From positions 1-64,000 of the forward strand of contig JABLXN010000023.1 of assembly GCA_013177995.1 (NCBI GenBank): a stretch of DNA of 64,000 nucleotides, given 5' to 3'. The notes beneath the pieces are model-generated. The model made no database searches. It had not been told where the DNA came from and saw nothing but the letters and a program-made list of their open reading frames with translations. A program made the position numbers and the translations under genes. This document shows, one piece after another, positions 1-8,988 of this stretch; positions within the stretch are counted from its first letter, which is position 1; each line of letters opens with the position of its first letter. This DNA comes from Brevinematales bacterium (GTDB lineage: Bacteria > Spirochaetota > Brevinematia > Brevinematales > Thermospiraceae).

Positions 1-34
1 CGATAGTCAAAGTGAAGGTGAATTCTTTACGCAT
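1..34 (-). CDS. N-terminus of an unidentified protein (partial)
   Basis: An ATG on the minus strand at 34 is preceded by a strong Shine-Dalgarno site (AAGGAGG, about 5 nt away) and reads MRKEFTFTLTI before leaving the window. Eleven residues are too few for a functional call. The gene is divergent from the LacI-type regulator; the space between them holds an R1 repeat copy. Confidence 0.55.
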   Translation of the reverse strand, partial: MRKEFTFTLTI

Positions 35-119
35 GGGTTCCTCCTTGTGTCCTATTATCGGCCAGGGAGGAACTTTTTTTGCTTTTCCTCATCTTCCCAC
101 TGCAGGTCTCCTGAAAAAA

Positions 120-249
120 ACGTTACCAATAAATAATCCTCTCTTTTTGAACAAAAAAGACAAACCGGCCCCTGTAAACAGAAAAAGCGGGGAAGAGGGG
201 CGTAGCCCCTGACCTAAAAAGGGCAAGAAAGCACCCGTGCAAGGGTCTC
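120..249 (+). repeat. R1 element, left-truncated copy
   Basis: This copy keeps the right two thirds of the R1 family: the AAAAAGAC block, the hairpin GGGGCGTAGCCCC, and the right terminal repeat CGTGCAAGGGTCTC ending at 249. The left terminal hairpin found in full copies is missing, so the left boundary is approximate. A fragment resembling the GCTGAAACAAGG repeat follows at about 252-266. No other feature is seen between 35 and the promoter at 328. Confidence 0.8.
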
Positions 250-327
250 ACTTTAGGCTGAAACAAGGCGAGAACAAAAGTGTTTTCTCAAGAACTTCGG
301 ATGCCAACAGCGCTTCTCTGCTAAAAA

Positions 328-356
328 TGGACAAAAAAAACTTTTTGTATTATACT
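328..356 (+). promoter_or_regulatory. Promoter of the LacI-type regulator
   Basis: TGGACA (328-333) and TATACT (351-356) are separated by 17 bp. The predicted start lies about 50 nt before the ATG at 418. No copy of the TGTAAACGTTTACA operator is seen here, so autoregulation through that site is not evident. Confidence 0.65.
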
Positions 357-417
357 TTTATATAGAAATCTTCTCTCATATTTCCTCCCCAAAATAAAAA
401 GTTGACGGAGAAAAAAC

Positions 418-1398
418 ATGAGCACCATTCGTGATATTGCAAGAGAAGCAGGGGTCAGCATTGCTACTGTTTCCCGGGTGCTTAAAGGTGGCACAAACGT
501 CAAACCAGAAACCTATCAGAAGATCATTGAAGTTATAGAAAAGCGCGGCTATCGACCAAACCGTATAGCCCAGAAACTGGTCAAAAAACAGACTACTTCT
601 CGAACTATAGGTATCCTCATACCAGACATTACTCAAACCTTCTTTATTGAAATCATTAGAGGGATCTATGATGTACTACGAGCAGAAGAATACAATTTGT
701 TTGTCTTTAATATCCCTAACCTCAGCCAGTCCTCTATCTTTCCCCATATTCTTGAGGAAAACTTAGCTGGACTTCTCGTTATCAATTTTCGGATTTCAAG
801 AGAAGAAGCGCACCTTCTTCGCCACCATCATCTTCCCTTCCTTGTAGTGGAAAATCACCTTCCCTATGTGCATTCCATTTATGTGAACAACCGAAAGGGA
901 GGAGAACTTGCCGCTCAGTACCTTCTTTCGCATTCTCTCAACAAAATTGCCCTAATAGGAGAAAACAGGCATACCCTTCAACAACAGGAACGTTTTGAAG
1001 GATTTAAAAACTATATTCAGAAACATCATCTCTCCATTTCCTTGATTGAGGAATATATTTCCGTTGATTCTCATCTCCCTTATAGCCATTATACTCAGGA
1101 AGCTTATGAACTCACCCTCAGATTGGCCACAAAAGAGGGAGTGGATGGTTTTTTCTTTTATTGTGATGAATTGGCCTATGGGGGTATTTCTGCCCGTCAG
1201 GAGATAGAAAAAAAGATTTTCATTGTAGGATATGACGATCTTCCCCCTTCGGCTTATCTTGGACTCACCACCATTCGACAACCTGCTCATGAGATGGGAA
1301 AGTTGGGGGCATCCCATCTTCTGAAACTCCTTCACAAAAAATCAGAAGAAGACCTCCTTCACCTGCGCCTTGACCCCCAATTGATTATAAGAAACTAA
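418..1398 (+). CDS. LacI/GalR-family transcriptional repressor
   Basis: The 326-residue protein has the LacI-family layout. An N-terminal helix-turn-helix (residues ~2-22, IRDIAREAGVSIATVSRVLK) and hinge are followed by a periplasmic-binding-protein-like effector domain (about 60-326) with the usual ending around the TTIRQP block. The family binds palindromes centred on a CG step. Two perfect TGTAAACGTTTACA sites sit downstream of the promoter of the convergent sugar operon (6533-6568), so this protein is the obvious candidate repressor; that link is inferred. It has its own sigma-70 promoter. The effector sugar cannot be read from the sequence, but the neighbouring trehalose synthase points to trehalose or maltose. 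Confidence 0.93.
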   Translation: MSTIRDIAREAGVSIATVSRVLKGGTNVKPETYQKIIEVIEKRGYRPNRIAQKLVKKQTTSRTIGILIPDITQTFFIEIIRGIYDVLRAEEYNLFVFNIPNLSQSSIFPHILEENLAGLLVINFRISREEAHLLRHHHLPFLVVENHLPYVHSIYVNNRKGGELAAQYLLSHSLNKIALIGENRHTLQQQERFEGFKNYIQKHHLSISLIEEYISVDSHLPYSHYTQEAYELTLRLATKEGVDGFFFYCDELAYGGISARQEIEKKIFIVGYDDLPPSAYLGLTTIRQPAHEMGKLGASHLLKLLHKKSEEDLLHLRLDPQLIIRN

Positions 1399-1401
1399 AA
1401 A

Positions 1402-1442
1402 AAGAGAAGGCGTTGTCCTTTTTTAATCAACAACGCCCTCTC
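1402..1442 (-). terminator. Terminator of the sugar operon
   Basis: The arms GAGAAGGCGTTGT and ACAACGCCCTCTC form a stem with one mismatch. Read on the minus strand it is followed by a run of seven Ts, so it ends the treS operon. Plus-strand read-through from the regulator meets the same stem without a good T tract. Confidence 0.75.
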
Positions 1443-1460
1443 CCCTGTTCTGGCAGCTCT

Positions 1461-3086
1461 CTATTTGACGAGAAAAACCTTGTACTCGTAGGGAGAAAAT
1501 TTCCAGACCACTGTTTCTTTGTTCAAAGAAAAGGTGGGCTTTTTGCCTTCTATGTCAATCAGAGTTTTTCCTTGCCACTGCCTCATATCCAGCACAATTT
1601 CCTTTTCCATATCACCAAAAAAAGCAAACACCAGCACCTCTTCCTTCCCATCATAAACCCTATACCAGAGAAGGGCTGGATCTTTTCCAGAGAAAAATTC
1701 AATTTTTCCCATCCCAAACACTGGATTTCTTTTACGAAGAGCGATCCAGCCCTTTATCCAGGAGAAAAGAGAAGAAGGATCATGAGAAGCTATTTCCACA
1801 TTCACTTTCTGATAGGAGAAATCCCCTTTTTCTATAACAGGGGCATACAACCTTTCTGGAGGAGCAACGGAAAATCCCGCATTACGAGAAGTATTCCATT
1901 GCATGGGGGTTCGTACTCCATTCCTATCGGGCAAAGCAATATTGTCTCCCATTCCTATTTCATCCCCATAATACAAAATAGGTGTTCCCGGAAGAGTAAA
2001 AAGAACACTATGCAAAAGTCGAATCTTCCTCTGATCATTATCGAGAAGAGGTGCTAACCTCCGTCTTATTCCAAGATTCAAACGCATGCGCTTTTCCGGG
2101 GCATACATTTTCCACATATACTCCCTTTCCTCAGGAGTCACCATCTCAAGGGTGAGTTCATCGTGGTTGCGAAGAAAGTTACACCATTGACATTGAACTG
2201 GTATCTCTGGAAGCCCTTCCATTATTTTTACAATAGGAGATACATCCCGGGTTTTTAGTGCCATAAAAAGACGGGGCATCAAGGGAAAATTAAAAGCCAT
2301 GTGGAATTCATCTCCATTGCCGAAATAGGGCAACAAATCCTGGGGCCACTGATTTGCCTCAGCAAGGAGTATAGCCTCCGGATAATGTTTTTCTACCATA
2401 GCTCTCAATTCTTTCAGATATTCATGAGTTTCGGGAAGATTCTCACAGTTTGTTCCCTCTCTTTCAAAAAGATACGGTACCGCATCCACACGAAAACCAT
2501 CCACTCCCATATCAAGCCAGTATAAAAGAACCTTCTTCATCTCCCTTCTTACTTCAGGGTTATCATAATTGAGATCCGGCTGATGGGAATAAAACCTGTG
2601 CCAGTAATAATAACCATTCTCCTCACAGTACGCCCAATTGGAGGTTTCTGTATCAAGAAAAATAATTCTGGCTTCTTTATACTTCTCCGGCGTCTTGGAC
2701 CAGACATAGTAGTGAAAATAAGGAGATGTTGGCCCTTTTTTGGCTTCCTGAAACCATGGATGCTGATCAGAGGTATGATTGAGAACAAGATCTATAATCA
2801 GTTTCATGTCTCTCTTATGTACCTCTTTAAGCAACTCTTGAAAATCTTGCATCGTACCGTATTTAGGGGCAATGGTATAATAATCCGCCACATCGTATCC
2901 ATCGTCCCTTTCCGGAGAAGGATAAATAGGAGGAAGCCAGATACAATCAATCCCCAACTCCTGTAAATAATCAAGCTTTTCAATAAGTCCCCTGACATCT
3001 CCTATTCCATCTCCATTTGAATCATAAAAGCCCTTGAGATAAAGCTCATAAAATACCGCATGTTTGTACCAGGGAGTATACCCCAT
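1461..3086 (-). CDS. treS: Trehalose synthase (maltose alpha-D-glucosyltransferase), GH13
   Basis: This GH13 enzyme interconverts maltose and trehalose. The start at 3086 (541 aa) is chosen because AAAGGAGGAT lies just upstream; an in-frame extension of 17 residues has no such site. The (beta/alpha)8 landmarks are present: DxVxNHTS near residue 100, nucleophile Asp201 in GFRVDAV, acid/base Glu243 in LLAEANQW and Asp309 in FLRNHDE. The stretch [14 protein letters not shown] and the [10 protein letters not shown] block are typical of TreS rather than oligo-1,6-glucosidase. No C-terminal maltokinase domain is fused. It is the last gene of the operon, after a 75 bp gap, so imported disaccharide would meet it directly. 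Confidence 0.9.
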   Translation of the reverse strand: MGYTPWYKHAVFYELYLKGFYDSNGDGIGDVRGLIEKLDYLQELGIDCIWLPPIYPSPERDDGYDVADYYTIAPKYGTMQDFQELLKEVHKRDMKLIIDLVLNHTSDQHPWFQEAKKGPTSPYFHYYVWSKTPEKYKEARIIFLDTETSNWAYCEENGYYYWHRFYSHQPDLNYDNPEVRREMKKVLLYWLDMGVDGFRVDAVPYLFEREGTNCENLPETHEYLKELRAMVEKHYPEAILLAEANQWPQDLLPYFGNGDEFHMAFNFPLMPRLFMALKTRDVSPIVKIMEGLPEIPVQCQWCNFLRNHDELTLEMVTPEEREYMWKMYAPEKRMRLNLGIRRRLAPLLDNDQRKIRLLHSVLFTLPGTPILYYGDEIGMGDNIALPDRNGVRTPMQWNTSRNAGFSVAPPERLYAPVIEKGDFSYQKVNVEIASHDPSSLFSWIKGWIALRKRNPVFGMGKIEFFSGKDPALLWYRVYDGKEEVLVFAFFGDMEKEIVLDMRQWQGKTLIDIEGKKPTFSLNKETVVWKFSPYEYKVFLVK

Positions 3087-3161
3087 CTCTATCCTCCTTT
3101 CCTGTATCTTCTTGTCATTTGACAAACTCTCTCCCAAATAGCTAGTGAAAAGAGATAATAA

Positions 3162-4037
3162 TCACCCTTTCACTGCACCGGCTGTGAGCCCCTCTACAAA
3201 ATATTTCTGGAAACTCAAAAAGAGAATGAGAGGAATCACCATCGAGACAAAAGCCGCCGCACTCATCAAATGCCACCCGGATTCAAGAGAACCCTTCATA
3301 GAGGCTATTTTTACAGTCAAAGGAGCCACTTCAGGCGTTCCTCCCAAAAATACAAGAGCCACCAAGAGATCATTCCACACCCACATAAACTGGAAAATTC
3401 CAAGACTTGCGACAGCCGGCATGGACATAGGTATCACCAAGCGAGAAAATATCTGAAATTTTGTTGCTCCATCTACTTCCGCTGATTCAATGATAGCGTA
3501 AGGGATACCCGCAAAAAAGTTACGGAAAATATAAATAGCCAGTGGCAGCCCATAGGCCGTGTGCGCCATCCATATCGCAGGAAAGGTCCCAGAGATTCCC
3601 AAGGCACTCATCATTTTCATCACCGGAATCAGCGTGATCTGAAGAGGAATAACCTGCAAAGAAACAAAAAGCACGAAAAGAAAGGTTCTTCCCGGAAATT
3701 TAAAGAATGCCAAAGGAAAAGCCGCTAAAGCCGCAATGATAATCACTAATATCGTCGAAGGAATGGAAATCAGAAGCGAATTCACAAAAGCCCTTCCTAC
3801 TCCTCCCTGAAGAAGAACCGCTCGATAGTTTTCAAGGGTAAATTCATTCACACGAGAAAAGGCCATCCACCACCCCGAAGACACAATTGCCTCTGGTTTA
3901 CGAAAAGAGGTAATCAACAGGCCGATTGTCGGCAGAATCCATATCACCACAAACACAACCAAAATTGCATTAATCAGGAATATCTCAGAAGGTTTATGAT
4001 AAGGTTTATTCGTTAAAGGAATTCTTGTCTCTTTCAT
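3162..4037 (-). CDS. Sugar ABC transporter permease, MalG type
   Basis: The 291-residue inner-membrane protein has six predicted membrane segments and the binding-protein-dependent permease (EAA) loop SAEVDGATKFQIF at about residues 184-196, which docks on the ATPase. It belongs to the carbohydrate uptake family 1 (MalG/AraQ side) and follows the MalF-type gene after 12 bp. No ATPase gene is in the operon. Such systems often share one MsmK/MalK ATPase encoded elsewhere, and that is the likely arrangement here. Substrate is inferred from treS. Confidence 0.92.
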   Translation of the reverse strand: MKETRIPLTNKPYHKPSEIFLINAILVVFVVIWILPTIGLLITSFRKPEAIVSSGWWMAFSRVNEFTLENYRAVLLQGGVGRAFVNSLLISIPSTILVIIIAALAAFPLAFFKFPGRTFLFVLFVSLQVIPLQITLIPVMKMMSALGISGTFPAIWMAHTAYGLPLAIYIFRNFFAGIPYAIIESAEVDGATKFQIFSRLVIPMSMPAVASLGIFQFMWVWNDLLVALVFLGGTPEVAPLTVKIASMKGSLESGWHLMSAAAFVSMVIPLILFLSFQKYFVEGLTAGAVKG

Positions 4038-4049
4038 TGTCTTCCTCCT

Positions 4050-5213
4050 CTACCTCTGACTCTCTTCAATGTAATAACTCTTGATATTACCAATCATCAC
4101 CGGAACAATACAGAGAAAAAGAATCACCGCCATGGCTGCAGCATATTCAAAGTTTCCCTCGTTAAAAGCCGTACGGTACATACGATTTGCCAGCACTTCA
4201 GAGGAGCCGTATGGACCTCCCTGTGTCATAGTGTACACAATATCAAATACCTTGAGTACATTTATCACCATCGTTGTAGTTACCACGGTAATAGTAGGCA
4301 AAAGCATAGGAACTTCCACAAGAAAAAATGTCTGAACAGGAGTAGCTCCATCCACCATGGCCGCTTCCCGTACGTCAGCAGGAAGAGCAGCAAGGGCTGC
4401 ACTGAAAACCGTCATACAAAATCCCACCCACATCCATACACCTGCCGCGATGAGAGCAAAATTTACTGTTTCCGGTCGACCTAAAAACGCTATTCCTTCA
4501 TAATATCCCGAACTCATCCGGAAATACCTTCCTACATGATTCAAGAAATTCAACAAAGCATTAATTGTTCCAATCTGAACATCCTTGTCATACATAAAAG
4601 ACCATATCACGCCGGCCGCCACATAGGAAATAGCCATGGGTACAAAAATAATGGTTTTGGCAATAGGAGCCCATCGAATATTCATGAGAAGTTTCGCAAA
4701 CCCTAAACCAAAACTCACCGTAAACACCGTAAAAAACACAAGCCACACAAGATTATTTCGAAAAGCAATAAGCATATCACTGTCAGTAAACATTCGCTTG
4801 TAATGATCTATGCCAAAACGGATAGAACTTTTTTCTTTCAGATGTGTATAGGAGATTTCGGCCAGATCATTCACCGTGAGAGTGTCTTCAATTTTTTCTT
4901 TATAAGAAAAATGATATTTCTCCTGAAATAAAGCCACCCCTTTCTGCCAGGAAGGAATATCCTGTAAAAGGGTATATCTATCAACATCTATCCCTCCTGT
5001 TTCAGAAAAAATTTGAATGAGATCCTTTCGCAGTTCACTAACACTCACCCTCTGAGGTACTTGAAAACTCAAAATAATGGTTTGTATGGTAGGAACAATC
5101 AGAAAAAAGACGACTAATAAAAAAGCAGGAAGCATCCAGAGATAATACCTCAGAAAACGATAATTATACCTTCTTTTCTGTCTTACCCCCTGGGTTCCCT
5201 GAACTGAAAACAT
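4050..5213 (-). CDS. Sugar ABC transporter permease, MalF type, with extracytoplasmic insertion
   Basis: The start at 5213 (387 aa) has the site AAGAGGAGGTCTGT before it; the longer frame to 5273 lacks one. A first membrane helix (about 27-48) is followed by an extracytoplasmic segment of roughly 80 residues (51-130) before the five remaining helices. The EAA loop REAAMVDGATP is at about 282-292. An enlarged first loop is familiar from MalF, where it contacts the binding protein. It pairs with the MalG-type gene downstream and the binding protein upstream. Confidence 0.91.
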   Translation of the reverse strand: MFSVQGTQGVRQKRRYNYRFLRYYLWMLPAFLLVVFFLIVPTIQTIILSFQVPQRVSVSELRKDLIQIFSETGGIDVDRYTLLQDIPSWQKGVALFQEKYHFSYKEKIEDTLTVNDLAEISYTHLKEKSSIRFGIDHYKRMFTDSDMLIAFRNNLVWLVFFTVFTVSFGLGFAKLLMNIRWAPIAKTIIFVPMAISYVAAGVIWSFMYDKDVQIGTINALLNFLNHVGRYFRMSSGYYEGIAFLGRPETVNFALIAAGVWMWVGFCMTVFSAALAALPADVREAAMVDGATPVQTFFLVEVPMLLPTITVVTTTMVINVLKVFDIVYTMTQGGPYGSSEVLANRMYRTAFNEGNFEYAAAMAVILFLCIVPVMIGNIKSYYIEESQR

Positions 5214-5297
5214 ACAGACCTCCTCTTTTATCTTCTCTTTAAAGAAAGGAGTAGAGAGTGCCACAAAGGGCACTCCCTTCTCTCCTGTATCACCGGT

Positions 5298-6509
5298 TTA
5301 ATAATTTTTCTTTGCCAGAGCTTCCATTTCCTGAAGAATTTTATCAAGATTCTTCGGATTCTGGATATACTTCTTGGCTGCATCCCAGAAACCACCCTGA
5401 TTTCCTACGGCAGGAGGCATCAAATCCGAAGCGTCAAAAACAAAGATATCTGCCTGCTGCACAATCTCCGCTGATTTGCGAAGAACCGGATCCTTGAAAG
5501 CTGTAAGAGGAACTTTACGATTGGGAACAAGGAAGCCACCTTCTGCTCCTACCGTCTGGGCCTTTACATCAATAAGCCCCTTGATGAGTTTTTGTACCTC
5601 AGGGGTATCATTGAAAACAACAATAATATCACCACCACCAACAATGGGAGCTCCATACTTAGGATCAATCGATGGGAAAACAAAGAAATCCATATTGGCA
5701 GACGAGATCTGAGCCTTGACAATACCTGCCATGAAATCACCTTCATAGTACAAATAGGCTTTGGGAGGAGTCTGGAAAACAGCATATGCGGCATTCTGGA
5801 AGGTTGTGGCAAGTGTTCCATCAATACCACCAAGGAGGTATTTTGGATTTCCTACAATATCACCCCAGGTCTGGAAGGCCTTTCTCACAGAAGGATGTGT
5901 CCATGGAATCTCATGATCAATCCACTGTTGATAAAGTTCTGGACCTGCAGTTCGAATCATGATATTCTCTACCCAGTCAGAAAGAGGCCACCCAATATCA
6001 GCCCCAATAGACCATGGAGTCTTTCCCGCTTTAGCCATCTTTGCCGAAAGATCCACTAATTCCTTCCAGGTTTTCGGTACGCTCCAGCCGTTCTTTTTGA
6101 ATTCCTCTGGATTATACCAGATCACCGACTTGTTAGCAATCTTTACAAACACACCATACAGCTTCCCACCATAACTTCCAAGATCATACATGGTTCTGGC
6201 CATCGTCTGGGACAATTCTTCCCTGGACACATAGGTGATGGGCTTCAATACACCCTGAGCAGCAAGCCGCTTCAACATACTGGGGTTGGGAAGAATAGCA
6301 ATATCAGGCAAATTCTTTGAGGCTATACGAGTAGCTATGAGGGCATCCAGATCACGAGTGGTCTCAAAATTCACCTTGACACCCACACTCGTACACATTG
6401 CCTTGAACACCTCAAGCTCACTTCCTCCCCATGTTCCGATAGCCGATACATCGGCAAACAACACCGACACCACCACCATACCACACAACACCAGAAGGTT
6501 TCTTCGCAT
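5298..6509 (-). CDS. Extracellular sugar-binding protein (ABC transporter, family 1)
   Basis: The 403-residue protein starts at 6509 behind AAAAGGAGGATTTT and has a signal peptide of about 20 residues (MRRNLLVLCG, then a hydrophobic core). There is no lipobox Cys, so it may be free in the periplasm. The mature part has the family 1 solute-binding fold, including the early GTWGGSELEVFKA strand-helix. It is the first gene of the operon, directly behind the double-operator promoter. With treS at the operon end, a glucose disaccharide is the likely ligand. Confidence 0.9.
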   Translation of the reverse strand: MRRNLLVLCGMVVVSVLFADVSAIGTWGGSELEVFKAMCTSVGVKVNFETTRDLDALIATRIASKNLPDIAILPNPSMLKRLAAQGVLKPITYVSREELSQTMARTMYDLGSYGGKLYGVFVKIANKSVIWYNPEEFKKNGWSVPKTWKELVDLSAKMAKAGKTPWSIGADIGWPLSDWVENIMIRTAGPELYQQWIDHEIPWTHPSVRKAFQTWGDIVGNPKYLLGGIDGTLATTFQNAAYAVFQTPPKAYLYYEGDFMAGIVKAQISSANMDFFVFPSIDPKYGAPIVGGGDIIVVFNDTPEVQKLIKGLIDVKAQTVGAEGGFLVPNRKVPLTAFKDPVLRKSAEIVQQADIFVFDASDLMPPAVGNQGGFWDAAKKYIQNPKNLDKILQEMEALAKKNY

Positions 6510-6532
6510 AAAATCCTCCTTTTCTTTTTTTT

Positions 6533-6568
6533 TGTAAACGTTTACATTCAATTTTGTAAACGTTTACA
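6533..6568 (-). promoter_or_regulatory. Two perfect LacI-type operators
   Basis: The 14 bp palindrome TGTAAACGTTTACA occurs at 6533-6546 and again at 6555-6568, centre to centre 22 bp, which is close to two helical turns and places both on the same DNA face. They lie just downstream of the -10 box of the sugar operon, from about +4 to +39, so bound repressor would block clearance or elongation. Confidence 0.85.
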
Positions 6569-6578
6569 ATTTTGCCTT

Positions 6579-6606
6579 ATTATACCACGAAAAAAATTTT
6601 TGTCAA
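6579..6606 (-). promoter_or_regulatory. Promoter of the sugar uptake/treS operon
   Basis: On the minus strand, TTGACA (6606-6601) and TATAAT (6584-6579) are consensus boxes with a 16 bp spacer. The rest of the gap to 6879 is AT-rich and shows no further gene. No clean sigma-70 promoter was found for the divergent sigma-factor gene, which may use its own sigma. Confidence 0.8.
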
Positions 6607-6879
6607 GTATTTTTGGCCTTTTTTTGAAAAAAATTTTTTCATGCTTTATGTCCTGCACCATTCCTTTTCCTCTTGTTTAACTCTCAGAACATACCTCAGC
6701 TATTCCTATGTTTCAGCAAAAATGAACTTCAAGCTAAAAAAGTGACAACTTTCCTACCTTTCCCATACCCCTTTATTCCCAAACCTCTTTTCCCCTCCGA
6801 AAATCATGAGAAATCTGCATCTTTTGACAGAAAATCCCCCTTATGATATTATATACCACACCAAAAGAAGGCGGGGAAT

Positions 6880-7380
6880 GTGGATTTTGAGGACTTTTAC
6901 AACACCAACAAAGACCTCTTTTATCGCTGGGCTTACAGCTACCTTCACGACAGAGAAAACGCCCGGGATATCGTCCAGGAGGCAAGTATGATAGTCGCAC
7001 GCCACTGGCCAAGGGTAAGCAGAATGGAAAATGCCGTAGGATATATGCTTCGCATTATCGGAAACTTAGCCAAAAAACAACAAAGAAAACCTCAAGCGGT
7101 TTTTTTAGATGACGAGGGGTGGAATACGTTGGCCGAGGAAAACGACATGGAAAGTCGCATAGACAACGAAAAACAAGAAGCCTGGCTTTATGAGGCCCTG
7201 AATACCCTGAAAAGGGTAGAAAAAGAAGTGATTCTCCTTCGAGATGTGGAAGAGATGGATTTTGCTACCATTGCCAAGAACCTGAAGCTCAATCTCTCCA
7301 CCACCAAGTCTCACTACCGCCGGGCAAAACTCAAACTCTTGAAGCTATGGGAGGAAACCTATGGACAAAAAAACATGTAA
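6880..7380 (+). CDS. ECF-subfamily RNA polymerase sigma factor
   Basis: The frame starts with GTG at 6880 and encodes 166 residues, normal for an ECF sigma. Region 2 lies at about 8-75, with the DARDIVQE-like stretch ENARDIVQEAS. Region 4 lies at about 105-160, with LNTLKRVEKEVILLRDVEEM and the recognition helix around LNLSTTKSHYRRAKLKL. Regions 3 and 1 are absent. The ATG at 6878 is in another frame. The next gene overlaps by 20 bp and encodes a zinc-finger anti-sigma, so this is a standard membrane-signalled regulator pair. Confidence 0.93.
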   Translation: MDFEDFYNTNKDLFYRWAYSYLHDRENARDIVQEASMIVARHWPRVSRMENAVGYMLRIIGNLAKKQQRKPQAVFLDDEGWNTLAEENDMESRIDNEKQEAWLYEALNTLKRVEKEVILLRDVEEMDFATIAKNLKLNLSTTKSHYRRAKLKLLKLWEETYGQKNM

Positions 7381-7744
7381 GAAAGTGATGGATTTCATCG
7401 ATGAATTTCCTCAAAGTCCTTATCCAGAGTGGCTGAAGAAACATCTTGCCTCCTGTTCTCAGTGCGCCCAGTATGCCAGACTTTCCTATAAACTCCAGAA
7501 CCTGAGCTTACGTCATCACACCATGCCAGAAACCATACTTCCCCAGGTCTCCGCTCCCCACTTTCATCCCTGGCGATGGGTTACCGGCATAGCCGCCAGT
7601 CTCACCCTCATCACCGGTCTCTGGATAGGTCTTACCCTCTCTTCTTCACGAGACACACTGAATATAGCCCAACAAACAAGTGATGTCACCACCGAGGATA
7701 CCCAGCTTATGGACGATTATACCGAAATTGCCCTCTTATGGTAA
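7361..7744 (+). CDS. Anti-sigma factor with HC2-type zinc finger and one membrane helix
   Basis: The 127-residue protein carries the zinc anti-sigma motif HLASCSQC (about residues 29-36) near the N-terminus. A single hydrophobic helix follows at about 70-88 (WVTGIAASLTLITGLWIGL), then a short acidic extracytoplasmic tail of about 35 residues. This fits a membrane anti-sigma that holds the ECF factor encoded just upstream. The tail is too short to be a sensory domain by itself, so sensing may involve the next, secreted protein. That last point is inference. Confidence 0.88.
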   Translation: MDKKTCKKVMDFIDEFPQSPYPEWLKKHLASCSQCAQYARLSYKLQNLSLRHHTMPETILPQVSAPHFHPWRWVTGIAASLTLITGLWIGLTLSSSRDTLNIAQQTSDVTTEDTQLMDDYTEIALLW

Positions 7745-7766
7745 AAAGATACAAGGAAGGACATAT

Positions 7767-8321
7767 ATGAAAGAAAAAATCATTCTCCTTTTTCTCCTCC
7801 CGTGGATAGGATACTCCCAAATGCAACCCCCTCGAGATGGAAGAGGCCCCATGAGACAACGGATGATGAACGAACCAGAGGCTCAAATATCCCTCACCGA
7901 AGTCATGCTTTTTCAGTATTTACAGGTAAACGAGATCCAGCAAACCTACATGCAAAAGGTTCGACAGATTACCCTTCTCACCCGCTCAAAGGGCAATTCT
8001 CTCCGCCAACAGTTAGCCACCTATGAAAAGAAGTTTCTGGACCTTACAAGCCAGAACTCCCTTTCTCCACAGCAACAGGAGGAGATGATTCAACTTCTGG
8101 AAGAAATCACGCGCATTAACCGGGAGCTTTTTGCCCTTCAGCGTGAAGCCATGAAAGAGATCGAAGCCCTGAATCTCGAGAGGGAAAAGAAAATCCTCTC
8201 TCTCACCACGAGCTGGCTTAAAAAGGCCAAAAAAGATCCGGGAGAACTGATGAACTTTGTCCGATTTGTTCAGACAAAGAAACCCTTTCTTCCTCCCCCA
8301 CCACCTAACGATAATGAGTAA
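7767..8321 (+). CDS. Secreted helical protein, Spy/CpxP/ZraP-like
   Basis: The 184-residue protein starts at 7767 after AAGGAAGG. It has a short signal peptide (residues ~1-18, ending near GYSQ), a Pro/Arg/Met-rich linker, then a long charged alpha-helical region (about 35-165) rich in Gln, Glu and Lys, and a proline-rich tail. Small periplasmic helical proteins encoded beside ECF sigma/anti-sigma pairs often act as chaperone or metal sensors of the Spy/CpxP type. No diagnostic LTxxQ motif is exact here, so the family is tentative. The end overlaps the convergent ABC gene by 17 bp. Confidence 0.7.
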   Translation: MKEKIILLFLLPWIGYSQMQPPRDGRGPMRQRMMNEPEAQISLTEVMLFQYLQVNEIQQTYMQKVRQITLLTRSKGNSLRQQLATYEKKFLDLTSQNSLSPQQQEEMIQLLEEITRINRELFALQREAMKEIEALNLEREKKILSLTTSWLKKAKKDPGELMNFVRFVQTKKPFLPPPPPNDNE

Positions 8322-8988
8322 ACCCCGTGATCTCTCCCTCTGAAATCGAATAGGCCTCACGACAATACTCACGAAATCTCACATCATGGGTGGCCACGAG
8401 GATAGTAAGCCCTAACTGGTTAAGGTTCTGGAAGATATTGTAGATTTCCTGAGCAGATTTTTCATCAAGATTAGCCGTTGGTTCATCGGCAACAAGAATC
8501 TCAGGGCTATGAATAAGTGCCCGGGCAATACTGGCTTTTTTCCTCTCCCCGCCACTGAGTTGATAAGGATACAGATGCACAAGATGATCAATACGAAGTT
8601 TCTCACACAGAGTACGAAAATAGGCTTGCTTCGAGCGAACAGAAATACCATTGATAAGAAGGGGGAGAAGAATATTATCCCCCACCGTGAGATCATCCAC
8701 AAACTGAGACTCCTGAAACACAATCCCAAAATAACGCCGTCGAAGAGCTGAAATCTCCCTATCCGAAGCATGAGAAAGACACACCTTATTCCAGAACACA
8801 TCCCCCTCCGTAGGACGAAGAAGGCCCAAAGCGGTATGAAGAAGGGTCGTTTTTCCGCTTCCAGATGGTCCTACCAGACTGATATAGTCTCCTTCGTTGA
8901 TATCCAGATTCACCCGTTTGAGAGAAAGAAGCATTTTCTCCTGTGTCACTTTATACCGTTTGGTAATATTAATAAGACGAATCTGCAT
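8305..8988 (-). CDS. ABC transporter ATP-binding protein, FtsE/LolD/MacB type
   Basis: The 227-residue ATPase has Walker A GPSGSGKTTL (about 41-50), Q-loop FQESQFVDD, signature LSGGERKKASIARAL, Walker B ILVADEPT and the switch His in ATHDV. The shape is that of the lipoprotein-release/FtsE/MacB subfamily. Its start codon overlaps the stop of the preceding permease gene (ATGA), so the two are translationally coupled and presumably form one complex. Confidence 0.92.
   Translation of the reverse strand: MQIRLINITKRYKVTQEKMLLSLKRVNLDINEGDYISLVGPSGSGKTTLLHTALGLLRPTEGDVFWNKVCLSHASDREISALRRRYFGIVFQESQFVDDLTVGDNILLPLLINGISVRSKQAYFRTLCEKLRIDHLVHLYPYQLSGGERKKASIARALIHSPEILVADEPTANLDEKSAQEIYNIFQNLNQLGLTILVATHDVRFREYCREAYSISEGEITGFTHYR

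Noticed and set aside
12-212. 66-residue frame at the left edge
   Set aside because: It overlaps a minus-strand gene start and an R1 copy, has no ribosome-binding site, and reads through repeat sequence.
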